A DNA stretch of 37,053 nucleotides, taken from contig JAUQWO010000027.1 in assembly GCA_030835135.1 (NCBI GenBank), forward strand, positions 1 through 37,053. Reading direction: 5' to 3'. The notes under the pieces were generated by a model. The model was given only the letters and a program-made list of their open reading frames with translations, had not been told where the DNA came from and ran no database searches. This stretch comes from Bacteroidota bacterium (lineage in GTDB: Bacteria > Bacteroidota > Ignavibacteria > UBA10030 > UBA6906). This document shows positions 9,927 to 22,694 of this stretch, in pieces. A program made the position numbers and the translations under genes. Numbering within the stretch: the first letter of the stretch is position 1; every line of letters begins with the position of its first letter.

Positions 9927-11552
9927 ATGATAAAATTCCTTCTTGTGATCGCGGCCCTGATAGCCATGGTACCGTCGCCGCAGGGGCGTGCCCAGAAACT
10001 CCAAAGCGACAACGGCGATGGGACCTATACCAATCCGGTGATCGCGGCGGACTTCCCCGACCCCGATGTCATCCGGGTGGACTCCGTGTACTACATGGTC
10101 AGCACGACGATGTTCACTTTTCCCGGTGTGCCGATCCTCAGATCGCGGGACCTGGTGAATTGGGAATTCGCGTGCAACGCGGTTCCACGGTTTGACCACG
10201 GTCCATGCTATGACCTTCAGGGGTGCAACCGCTACGGGCACGGGCAGTGGGCGACCAGCCTGAAATATCACAACGGGAAATTCTATCTGCTCTTCATCAC
10301 GCTCGACGAAGGCGGATTTCTGTGCACGGCCGACAGGCCGGAAGGCCCCTGGCAAACGCGGAAGTTGCCCAAAGGCTTCTACGATCCGGGCCTCTTCTTC
10401 GATGAGGATGGGAAGATCTACGTTGCGCATGGGTACAACGACATCCGCATCACCGAACTGAATGCCGACTTTGCGCCGGTGTCCGGTGATTCGCTCGTGT
10501 ACAGGGGTGACATTCGCGGTGGACTCGAAGGGACCCACGTGTATCGCATCAACGGCTATTACTATCTGTATTGCACGTACGGCGGGCTGGACGGCTTTCA
10601 GGTGGCGCTCCGTTCGCGCTCCATCCATGGCCCGTACGAGCAACATGTCGTGATCCGTGATACGACACATGGGATCAACTACGGCATTCACCAGGGTGCA
10701 TTGATCCAGACCGTGACCGGAGAATGGTGGACCATGCTGTTTGTGGACAACGGTCCTTTCGGCAGGTTCCCGTCGCTGCAGCCTGTCACCTGGACCGATG
10801 GCTGGCCTATGGTCGGCGTCCGCGGGAAGGCGGTTGTCACTCACCGCAAGCCGGATGTCGGTGGGGCCTTCCCACGGCTCGTCCTGCCCACGTCCGACGA
10901 ATTCTCGAGCAACGTCCTGGGGATGCAATGGAGCTGGAATCACAATCCGGACCCCGTGTGCTGGTCGCTCACCGAACGGCCTGGCTACCTGCGGCTCAGA
11001 ACCGCGAGCGTGACCGACAGTTTGCCGAAGGCGCGGAACACACTGACCCAGAGGATGTTCGCTCCGTACGTGGATTCACTCGTGACCGTCGGAACGGTGA
11101 AGGCGGACGTCGGTCACCTGCAGGAGGGTGATGTCGGGGGGCTGGCAGTGTTCCAGGACCCGTACGGTTTCATCGCGTGCAGAAGGTCGGGCGGGGTCAC
11201 CTCTATCGTGATGGTCAACAACGGGAAGGTCATCGACTCGGTCGTGATCACCGCGCCCGTGGTGTTCTTCCGGGCAATCGCTTTCCATGGCTCCGGTGCG
11301 GCCCCGCTCTATGGCGGCAAGACCGTTCCGTTCTCCGGCATGACGGCATTCTCCTACAGCCTGGATGGCACAACATTCCTGCCGCTGGGAAATGCGGTCG
11401 CCATGCGGTTCAATCTGCGCGTCTTCACCGGGAACAAATTCTGCGTCTTTGCGTACGCCGGGATCGGAAAAGGAGGGTTCATGGATGTCGATTGGTTCCG
11501 GACAAGCATGGTGCCCTCTGATCCGGTCGCGCAGGGGTTGACGTCGAAGTGA
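9927..11552 (+). CDS. Glycoside hydrolase family 43 beta-xylosidase/alpha-L-arabinofuranosidase
   Basis: 541-residue exported GH43 enzyme. ATG 9927 starts a signal peptide (MIKFLLVIAALIAMVPSPQGRAQ) and lies 10 bp after the GH31 stop; earlier in-frame codons belong to the GH31 3' end. The five-bladed propeller (about 30-330) has the family triad: general base Asp45 in DFPDPDV, pKa-modulating Asp153 in FYDPGLFF, general acid Glu201 in GGLEGTHVY. A C-terminal concanavalin-like beta-sandwich (about 335-530, with SWNHNPDP and QRMFAPY) is the domain that accompanies many GH43 beta-xylosidases. It should remove terminal xylose or arabinofuranose; sequence alone does not decide between them. In the known xyloglucan locus of B. 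ovatus the GH43s are arabinofuranosidases. Confidence 0.93.
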   Translation: MIKFLLVIAALIAMVPSPQGRAQKLQSDNGDGTYTNPVIAADFPDPDVIRVDSVYYMVSTTMFTFPGVPILRSRDLVNWEFACNAVPRFDHGPCYDLQGCNRYGHGQWATSLKYHNGKFYLLFITLDEGGFLCTADRPEGPWQTRKLPKGFYDPGLFFDEDGKIYVAHGYNDIRITELNADFAPVSGDSLVYRGDIRGGLEGTHVYRINGYYYLYCTYGGLDGFQVALRSRSIHGPYEQHVVIRDTTHGINYGIHQGALIQTVTGEWWTMLFVDNGPFGRFPSLQPVTWTDGWPMVGVRGKAVVTHRKPDVGGAFPRLVLPTSDEFSSNVLGMQWSWNHNPDPVCWSLTERPGYLRLRTASVTDSLPKARNTLTQRMFAPYVDSLVTVGTVKADVGHLQEGDVGGLAVFQDPYGFIACRRSGGVTSIVMVNNGKVIDSVVITAPVVFFRAIAFHGSGAAPLYGGKTVPFSGMTAFSYSLDGTTFLPLGNAVAMRFNLRVFTGNKFCVFAYAGIGKGGFMDVDWFRTSMVPSDPVAQGLTSK

Positions 11553-11613
11553 TCTTAAGGGAGGGGGGTGTGGTGACAGTTCATCCAATTGAACACAGAC
11601 AGGACAGAGTATC

Positions 11614-14160
11614 ATGAGAAACATTCGTAGCGGCCGCACCGTCCTCACCCTTGTGACCCTTGTTGCCGTGCTGTCCTGCATCGGGTCCGCACAGCACCTC
11701 AGGATCAATGACCGCGAGTACTTTGAAGAACCCGGATTCAACGTCATGGTGTTCAGCGGCGAATACAACGGCTTCTTCTTCGATGAGAAGACCGCGGGCA
11801 TCGGCATGGTGCATCACGGTGTCCGGACTGCCACCGGTGGAGCGGTCCGGCTGAGCGCCACACCTGAGCAATGGGACCTGATCCCCGAAATGACATCGCG
11901 TCGTGTGGATCGGGCCAACAACGCGATCGAGGTGACACTCAGGTACAGGGACTTCGACTTCGATTCCAGGGTGACCGTAACGGCCGAGGGCTCCGGCGTC
12001 CGGATCCGCGTCGTGCTGGACAAGCCCCTGTCGGATAGGTTGGCGGGTCATGCCGGGTTCAATCTCGAATTCCTGCCGTCCGCGTATTTCGAGAAGACGT
12101 ACTTCATGGACCGGACCAGCGGTGTCTTTCCGGTCCATCCGGTGAGCGCTGCGGCGGTCCGTTCGGCCAGCGAGATCATTCCGCAGTTCAATGGCTATTC
12201 GACATTTGATGCCCATGGCCGTGGCGAGTTCATTGCACCGCAACCCCTGGCCACCGGAAAGACCCTCGTGCTGGCGCCTGAAGATCCCGAACGCCATGTC
12301 CGGATCCGGTCGCTCTCAGGAGACCTCCTCCTCCTCGATGGAAGGATCATGGCGCAGAACGGGTGGTTTGTTGTACGCACGCTGATCCCCGCACGAACGA
12401 CCGGCACCGTCGTGGAGTGGGTCGTGGAGCCCACAACGATCGCCTCCTGGAAGCGTGCTCCTGTCATCGGATTCTCGCAGGTGGGCTATCACCCGCGGCA
12501 GAACAAGGTCGCCGTCATCGAGCTCGACCCGGCCGACGCGCCGCTGGCACAGGCCACCGTCGTCCAACTCACGCCGGACGGGTCTCCGAAGGAGAAACTC
12601 GCTGGGCCGGTCCGGCCGTGGGGGAACTATCTCCGGCATGCGTACGCAACATTCGACTTTTCCGCGCTACGGGATACGGGGATGTATGCGATCTGCTATG
12701 GCGACCAACGGACGCAGTTCTTCCGCATCGCGGACAATGTCTTCGATGACGTCTGGCATCCGACCATGGATGTATGGTTCCCTGTTCAGATGGACCACAT
12801 GTCAGTGCGTGAGGCGTATCGGGTCTGGCATGGGCAGCCGTTCCGTGATGATGCCCTCCAGGCCCCGACCAACATCCGCCACTTCGATGGGTACTGGACT
12901 GACTCGACGACAAATACCCGATACAAGCCGCTCGAGCGGATCCCCGGCCTCGATGTCGGAGGCTGGTTCGATGCGGGCGACTTCGACATCGAAACCGGGC
13001 ATCACTGTTCGGTGGTGCAGACGTTCGTGGACGTGTGGGAGCAGTTCGGCGAGCGGCGCGATCAGACACTCATCGATCAGCAGACCCGTTTCGTTGGCAT
13101 GCATCGGCCCGATGGGAAACCGGACATTCTGCAGCAGATCGAGCATGGCACACTCCAACTGGTTGCGCAGCACGAGAACGTCGGCTTTGCGGTGCGGGGG
13201 ATCAATTTCCCGTTCCTGCATCAGTATCCGCATCTCGGCGACGGTTCGACCCTCACGGACAACTTGCCGTACAACCCACGCCTCAAGCCGTACGAATCGG
13301 ATGGCAGTTCGTCCGGGACGCCGGACGACCGGTGGGTCTTCACCCCGCGGATGCCGCAACTGAATATCCAATCGATCGGTGCGCTCGCCGCTGCGAGCCG
13401 GGCACTCCGCGGGTACAGTGACGGGCTCTCGCGCAGGGCTCTGACGTGTGCACTGAATGCGTGGGCGAAGGAACAGAGCGACAAGCGACCCGTGGACAAC
13501 CGGTGGGCCGCCTGGTTCCTGTCGAATGTTGAATGTCAGGCTGCACTGCAACTCTACGTGACGACCCATGACCAGGCATTCCGTACGAGGTTTGAGGAGC
13601 TGATCTGGCCCCAGTTGGATTCCGCGCTGGTCTGGAACATCGGGACCGCAGTGCGCGCGGTACCCCACCTGTCGGATGCGTACAAGGCCCGCCTGCGCCC
13701 GTACATTCTCCGCTACAAAGATATGATGCCTCGCCTGGCGGCTGACAATCCGTACGGCGTGCCGATCGGGAAACGCGGATGGGCGGGGAACAGCGAATTG
13801 ATCGTGTGGTCAACCACCAACTACTACATCCATCGTGCGTTCCCGGAGATCCTCGGACCCGAGCCCGTCTATGCTGCACTCAACTACGTCTTCGGATGCC
13901 ATCCGTATTCCAATATCTCCTTCGTCGCCGGCGTTGGTACGCACGCAAAGAGGCGGACATATGGGAGCAATCGTGCGGACTTCTCGTTCATCGCCGGAGG
14001 TGTGGTCCCCGGGGTGCTGCTGATCAAACCTGATCTCCTGGAGAATATGGAGGACTGGCCATTCCTGTGGGGCGAGAATGAGGTTGTCATCGATATCTGC
14101 GCGGACTATGTCTTCCTGTCGCTCGCACAGAGCGAGCTGTTGCGTGCCGGCGGCAAATGA
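11614..14160 (+). CDS. Glycoside hydrolase family 9 endoglucanase with long N-terminal extension
   Basis: 848-residue exported protein. ATG 11614 follows AGGA at 11601-11604 and opens a signal peptide ending IGSAQ. Residues about 280-385 are a CelD-type N-terminal Ig-like domain (VIGFSQVGYHPRQNKVAVI), followed by the GH9 (alpha/alpha)6 catalytic domain. The DAGD motif (GGWFDAGDFD, Asp453 and Asp456) supplies the base, and Glu823 in WGENEVVIDICADY is the acid; the conserved late segment with GCHPYS and YGSNRAD is also present. GH9 enzymes cut beta-1,4-glucan backbones, so here it would provide the backbone cleavage of xyloglucan or mixed glucan. About 255 residues before the Ig domain form an unassigned beta-rich region. 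No T9SS tail, so the enzyme may be periplasmic or released rather than surface-anchored. Confidence 0.92.
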   Translation: MRNIRSGRTVLTLVTLVAVLSCIGSAQHLRINDREYFEEPGFNVMVFSGEYNGFFFDEKTAGIGMVHHGVRTATGGAVRLSATPEQWDLIPEMTSRRVDRANNAIEVTLRYRDFDFDSRVTVTAEGSGVRIRVVLDKPLSDRLAGHAGFNLEFLPSAYFEKTYFMDRTSGVFPVHPVSAAAVRSASEIIPQFNGYSTFDAHGRGEFIAPQPLATGKTLVLAPEDPERHVRIRSLSGDLLLLDGRIMAQNGWFVVRTLIPARTTGTVVEWVVEPTTIASWKRAPVIGFSQVGYHPRQNKVAVIELDPADAPLAQATVVQLTPDGSPKEKLAGPVRPWGNYLRHAYATFDFSALRDTGMYAICYGDQRTQFFRIADNVFDDVWHPTMDVWFPVQMDHMSVREAYRVWHGQPFRDDALQAPTNIRHFDGYWTDSTTNTRYKPLERIPGLDVGGWFDAGDFDIETGHHCSVVQTFVDVWEQFGERRDQTLIDQQTRFVGMHRPDGKPDILQQIEHGTLQLVAQHENVGFAVRGINFPFLHQYPHLGDGSTLTDNLPYNPRLKPYESDGSSSGTPDDRWVFTPRMPQLNIQSIGALAAASRALRGYSDGLSRRALTCALNAWAKEQSDKRPVDNRWAAWFLSNVECQAALQLYVTTHDQAFRTRFEELIWPQLDSALVWNIGTAVRAVPHLSDAYKARLRPYILRYKDMMPRLAADNPYGVPIGKRGWAGNSELIVWSTTNYYIHRAFPEILGPEPVYAALNYVFGCHPYSNISFVAGVGTHAKRRTYGSNRADFSFIAGGVVPGVLLIKPDLLENMEDWPFLWGENEVVIDICADYVFLSLAQSELLRAGGK

Positions 14161-14307
14161 GCCCTCCCGTATCAGGATCGTGGTGGGGACAACGTCAGCG
14201 CCGGGACATGACCGGCCAACTTCCATCATTCGCACATCCAACGGGCCTGGTGGCAATGGACCCTGAGGAATATTGTCATTCATCCGTCCATCAAGCATGA
14301 GAAGAAT

Positions 14308-19087
<4,780 letters not shown>

Positions 19088-19171
19088 ACCGGCGGGGGCA
19101 GTTCGCCGTACACCGCGCGGTGTGCCGTACGCATGCGGCGCTATCGTCCACAGTTGATGAGAGTGATGACA

Positions 19172-20734
19172 ATGAAAATAAAGCAGTTGATCGTGATCGG
19201 AGCGCTGGTAGCCCTGCAAGGGCGTCTTCTGGCGCAGTCCGAAAATGTCCTGGTCGTGCATGCCGATGCGGGGAAGGATACCATCAGCAGATTCATCTAC
19301 GGTCAGTTCGCCGAGCATCTCGGCCACGGCATCTACGGCGGCCTGTGGGTCGGGGAGAAGAGCGCGATACCGAATACGCGTGGCATCCGCACCGATGTCC
19401 TCGATGCGCTGAGGAAGATCAAGGTCCCGGCCATCCGCTGGCCGGGGGGGTGCTTCGCCGATGAGTACCACTGGCGTGATGGCATCGGACCGCGTGCGAG
19501 CCGCCCCCGGATGGTGAACTCGAACTGGGGAGGCGTCACGGAGGACAATAGCTTCGGCACGCACGAATTCATGGACCTGTGCGAGCAACTCGGGTCCGAG
19601 CCGGTGATCTGCGGGAATATCGGGAGTGGCAGCGTGAAGGAAATGGCCGACTGGGTGCAATACATGACGTCGGCCGGGGAGAACCCGATGAGTGCATTGC
19701 GCAGGAGCAACGGGAGAAACGCCCCCTGGACGGTGAGGTTCTGGTGCGTCGGAAATGAGACGTTCGGCTGCGGGGGTATCATGGATGCAGCGCACTATGC
19801 CAACGAATTTGCACGGTACTCGTTCTTTCTCAAGGACTTCGATGGGAACAGGTTGTACAAGATCTCATCCGGCGGACTCCCGGAGGATTACGCCTGGACC
19901 GAAACGATCATGAAGAAGTGGCGCGAGACCGACGGATGGCTGCAGGGATTTCTGAGCGGCTATTCGTTGCACTACTACACGGTGGATGACTGGAACCACA
20001 AGGGATCGGCGACGGCGTTCGAGGAGCGGGATTGGTTCACGAGTCTTTCGCGAACGTTGAAGATGGAGGAGTTGATCCAACGGCATTCAGCGATCATGGA
20101 CACCTACGATGCCGGAAAGCGGATCGGTCTGATCGTGGATGAATGGGGCAACTGGTTCGACGTTGAGCCGGGGACCAATCCGGGGTTCCTCTTCCAGCAG
20201 AATACGCTTCGCGATGCGGTGGTGGCCGCGGTCAATCTGAACCTCTTTCACAAGTATTGCTCCCGCGTCAAGCTGACCAGCATCGCGCAGATGGTGAACG
20301 TTCTCCAGGCCATGATCCTGACGCGCGACAAGGAGATGCTCCTGACACCCACGTACTATGTGTACAAGATGTACACCGTACATCAGGACGCCGTCATGCT
20401 TCCGGTGGACCTGCAGTCTGGCACATGTACGAATGGTGGAAAGACCATCCCGGCACTCAGCGCGTCCGCGTCACGCGACAAGAACGGGAAGGTGCATCTG
20501 TCGATCGCGAACCTGGATCCGGCGCATGCACAGAGCGTCCGCTGCACGCTGGCTGGCGCGAAGACAACGGCAGTGACCGGAGAGGTGATCGCCGGCCCGG
20601 CCATGAATGCGCACAACGAGTTCGGGAAGCCGGAGGCGGTGACGATCGCGCCGTTCAATGGTGCGACGATCGAGAATGGGGTCATCACGCTCACGCTCCC
20701 CGCGCACGCGGTGGTGACGCTCGAAGTGCGGTAG
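19172..20734 (+). CDS. Glycoside hydrolase family 51 alpha-L-arabinofuranosidase (copy 2)
   Basis: 520-residue exported GH51 enzyme. Start 19172 (MKIKQLIVIGALVALQGRLLAQ) gives a good signal peptide; in-frame ATGs at 19166 and 19157 are possible alternatives. Motifs are canonical: FIYGQFAEHLG, IRWPGGCFADEYHWRDGIG, CVGNETFG with acid/base Glu196, and IVDEWGNW with nucleophile Glu324. A C-terminal beta domain ends VVTLEVR. It matches mainstream bacterial arabinofuranosidases more closely than copy 1. Role: removing arabinofuranose side chains. It is the last + strand gene of the left arm and converges on the DUF362 gene. The 84 bp upstream hold only a 14-bp palindrome (19110-19123) and no recognisable promoter, so it is probably transcribed with the esterases. 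Confidence 0.94.
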   Translation: MKIKQLIVIGALVALQGRLLAQSENVLVVHADAGKDTISRFIYGQFAEHLGHGIYGGLWVGEKSAIPNTRGIRTDVLDALRKIKVPAIRWPGGCFADEYHWRDGIGPRASRPRMVNSNWGGVTEDNSFGTHEFMDLCEQLGSEPVICGNIGSGSVKEMADWVQYMTSAGENPMSALRRSNGRNAPWTVRFWCVGNETFGCGGIMDAAHYANEFARYSFFLKDFDGNRLYKISSGGLPEDYAWTETIMKKWRETDGWLQGFLSGYSLHYYTVDDWNHKGSATAFEERDWFTSLSRTLKMEELIQRHSAIMDTYDAGKRIGLIVDEWGNWFDVEPGTNPGFLFQQNTLRDAVVAAVNLNLFHKYCSRVKLTSIAQMVNVLQAMILTRDKEMLLTPTYYVYKMYTVHQDAVMLPVDLQSGTCTNGGKTIPALSASASRDKNGKVHLSIANLDPAHAQSVRCTLAGAKTTAVTGEVIAGPAMNAHNEFGKPEAVTIAPFNGATIENGVITLTLPAHAVVTLEVR

Positions 20735-20794
20735 GCAGCGGGTTGCTGAGGGGTGTGGTGGACCGCTGATCCTTCTGTCCTCTGTACTTCTCCT

Positions 20795-20830
20795 CCTCTT
20801 TGTGCCGTCGGCGCAGACGGCACAAAGAGG
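20795..20830. terminator. Perfect 15-bp stem hairpin between convergent genes
   Basis: CCTCTTTGTGCCGTC (20795-20809) is fully complementary to 20816-20830, with loop GGCGCA. It sits 60 bp past the GH51 stop and 137 bp past the DUF362 stop in the only convergent gap, the place for a bidirectional terminator. Neither side has a run of T, so the termination mechanism is uncertain. The rest of the gap (20735-20967) shows nothing else. Confidence 0.7.
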
Positions 20831-20967
20831 TGAGCGGGCATCGGTCACTCTACGGCCGGATCAACGGGACAGCGGCGGCGCGGACTGGTCGAGGTTCTAC
20901 CCGCCAGGGAGGCCACGTGTTTCCACCCGGATATGCGTGGTCGCCGAACCGGCAGTCCCTTTCCTGG

Positions 20968-22413
20968 CTATCGGACATAAAGGAGCTTGATGGTCTCGGA
21001 GAAGCCATCGGCCTGCATGCGACAGAAATAGGTTCCGCTGGGCAGGGCCTCGGGCGTCCAGACGACCTGATGGTCGCCCGCCGCATGCTCTTCATCCGTG
21101 AGCACCTGGATCCTCGCTCCGGTCACGGAGTAGATGGACAGCGAGACGTGACCGTTCCGGGGAACGGTGTATGCGATACGGGTTGCGGGGTTGAACGGGT
21201 TCGGAAAATTCGGGAGGAGCCGGTAGTTGTCCTGAGGCAGGCCGGTGGCACGTTCGGCAACGGAGGTGACGAGGTGCGTGCCGTCTCCCGTGAGGGTGAT
21301 CTCGGACCGCTTGTTCGTGCCTGCACCGCGGGCATTGAGCAGGGCGAGATGATTGTCGCATGTGGCTCCGCCTCCTTTCGGAAGTGGAAGCGTTGCGGCC
21401 TCGGCGTCGAGTCCCATCAGCTGTGCGCCGATGGTGTCGGTTGCGACGGGGTCCTTGCCGGCGATCAGGGCGTGGCGACGGGCGGGCGCGAACGTCGGAT
21501 TCCAGACGCCTTCGCCTCCCGTGGCATTGCGGATGCCATCGATCACCGCGAGGTGGACAGGTCGTGCCCTGTTGAGGTCGCACACGGAGCGGGGGAGATA
21601 GAGGGTTGAGGAACCGCCATCCGCACTGTGCAACGCGGAGCGATTCCCGGTATTCCCGGGGAGGGTATAGCCTGTGATGGGAACGATCCCGACCTGGTTC
21701 TTCAGCGAGCCGGAGAATCCGTTCTCGTAGTGGTGCTTCAGTTTCGGGATCGAGATGTACGTGTCGACCTCCGTGAGGATCCGGTTCATCGAGAACGACG
21801 CGAAGTTGTGATACGGTGCTCCGGTCGTCACGGTCGCGAGGTCCGGATACGGTGCGGCGGCACTGAGATTGATGAACTGGCAGCCGACCGCATTCTTCGC
21901 CGCGGTGAACCCGAAGGTGTCGGTCGCGCCGAACGGCGCGTTCGTCCCTGTATCCCACAGCGCCTCGACGATCGTGATGTTGCCCGGGGAGACACCGGCG
22001 TCGACAAGGAGTTCCGCCACGGCGCGCATCACCGCCGGATGTGTCCACATTGCCTCGGTGATCGGGACGCCTTTGAGTGCGGCGCTGCTCGCGCTGCCGG
22101 AGCCGCCGACAAGGTTGATCTTGATCGCCACTTTGGAGTCGGTACGGACAATGTCAGTGATCCCGCCGATCGCCTCGAACAACGCCTGGACCTGTGCCTT
22201 CACGGTGGCGACATCATAGGCATCCGCCGCAGTGGAACTGGTGTCGGCGATACCCACCGTGGCCAGAGATGTTGCTGCCATGTTCGCGAATGCGCTCCGC
22301 GGGATGAGGAGGGGCGAGAGGGCCATGCCGAATGCCGCGGTGCCGGCCGCACGGAGAAAATCACGGCGGCATACGTCGTTCGCATGGTACGGGCTGCTGT
22401 GTGATCGTTTCAT
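20968..22413 (-). CDS. Tat-exported DUF362 protein with T9SS sorting domain
   Basis: 481 residues on the - strand. The start at 22413 is chosen for an AGGAAAG about 7 bases upstream and because it opens a twin-arginine signal (CRRDFLRAAGTAAFG, Arg16-Arg17, ending near IPRSAFA). The frame stays open upstream but has no signal character. Residues about 85-380 are a DUF362 domain (VAIKINLVGG, HPAVMRAVAELL, PKLKHHYENGFSGSLKN, AGKDPVATDTIGAQLMG). The last 80 or so residues are a Por/T9SS type-A sorting domain (NFPNPFNPATRIAYTV to the end). DUF362 has no settled function; some relatives bind metal or Fe-S centres. The combination suggests a protein folded with a cofactor, exported by Tat, then placed on the cell surface. 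It is oppositely oriented to all other genes here, so its link to glycan use is unclear. Confidence 0.88.
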   Translation of the reverse strand: MKRSHSSPYHANDVCRRDFLRAAGTAAFGMALSPLLIPRSAFANMAATSLATVGIADTSSTAADAYDVATVKAQVQALFEAIGGITDIVRTDSKVAIKINLVGGSGSASSAALKGVPITEAMWTHPAVMRAVAELLVDAGVSPGNITIVEALWDTGTNAPFGATDTFGFTAAKNAVGCQFINLSAAAPYPDLATVTTGAPYHNFASFSMNRILTEVDTYISIPKLKHHYENGFSGSLKNQVGIVPITGYTLPGNTGNRSALHSADGGSSTLYLPRSVCDLNRARPVHLAVIDGIRNATGGEGVWNPTFAPARRHALIAGKDPVATDTIGAQLMGLDAEAATLPLPKGGGATCDNHLALLNARGAGTNKRSEITLTGDGTHLVTSVAERATGLPQDNYRLLPNFPNPFNPATRIAYTVPRNGHVSLSIYSVTGARIQVLTDEEHAAGDHQVVWTPEALPSGTYFCRMQADGFSETIKLLYVR

Positions 22414-22557
22414 ATGTGCGCTTTCCTGAAGTAGGGGACAGAGAGCCCGGCGGGTGTGAGGCGGCCCGGGGTCTCCTGTCCGATGATCCGGACCGAACGA
22501 CAAGGGCGGTTCCGGAGGACAGGCAGGGGCCGGGTTGCGGACCGGACGGGACAGCAG

Positions 22558-22586
22558 ATAATATGGGGTGTTTTTGACAATGTCAA
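22558..22586 (-). promoter_or_regulatory. Sigma70-like promoter for the DUF362 gene
   Basis: On the - strand, TTGACA (22586-22581) is followed after exactly 17 bp by TATTAT (22563-22558). Both boxes are near consensus. A transcript from here would have a leader of about 140 nt before the start at 22413. The -35 box lies inside the palindrome 22573-22587. Confidence 0.65.
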
Positions 22587-22587
22587 A
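22573..22587. promoter_or_regulatory. 15-bp palindrome TTTGACAATGTCAAA, candidate operator
   Basis: TTTGACA and TGTCAAA flank a single central A, a perfect inverted repeat in the divergent DUF362/lacI gap. It covers the -35 box of the DUF362 promoter and lies upstream of the lacI -33 element. It differs from the TGAACCGG boxes, so it could bind another regulator. Confidence 0.45.
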
Positions 22588-22602
22588 CTTTGGTTTTAGT
22601 TC

Positions 22603-22633
22603 TTGCTTTTTGATGTCGAATCCTGTATACTTG
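22603..22633 (+). promoter_or_regulatory. Promoter of the LacI-family regulator gene
   Basis: TTGCTT (22603-22608), 17-bp spacer, TATACT (22626-22631). Read as a Bacteroidota-type promoter it is TTG, then 23 bp start-to-start, then TATACTTG (22626-22633), close to the known TAnnTTTG -7 element. The receptor-gene promoter at 31617 has the same spacing. The operator at 22632 overlaps its downstream end. Confidence 0.65.
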
Positions 22634-22643
22634 AACCGGTTCA
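22632..22643. promoter_or_regulatory. LacI-type operator TGAACCGGTTCA (autoregulatory site)
   Basis: Perfect 12-bp palindrome with a central CG, the form typical of LacI/GalR operators. It overlaps the end of the -7 element and the expected transcription start, 51 bp before the regulator's GTG, so binding should repress lacI itself. Related boxes occur at 23798 and 31646. Confidence 0.7.
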
Positions 22644-22694
22644 TTTCTATCTGTCAAAGTACAGAAGAAGAACCCAAACGAGGAAGGGAGAAGA

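Noticed and set aside
11588-11596. Inverted GTTCA...TGAAC around 11580-11595 before GH9 as a LacI-type site
   Set aside because: Half-sites are in the opposite order to TGAACC/GGTTCA and lack the CCGG core.
19110-19123. 14-bp palindrome ACACCGCGCGGTGT before the second GH51
   Set aside because: Self-complementary through its centre with no loop, not repeated elsewhere in the window, and not linked to a promoter; too weak to call an operator or terminator.
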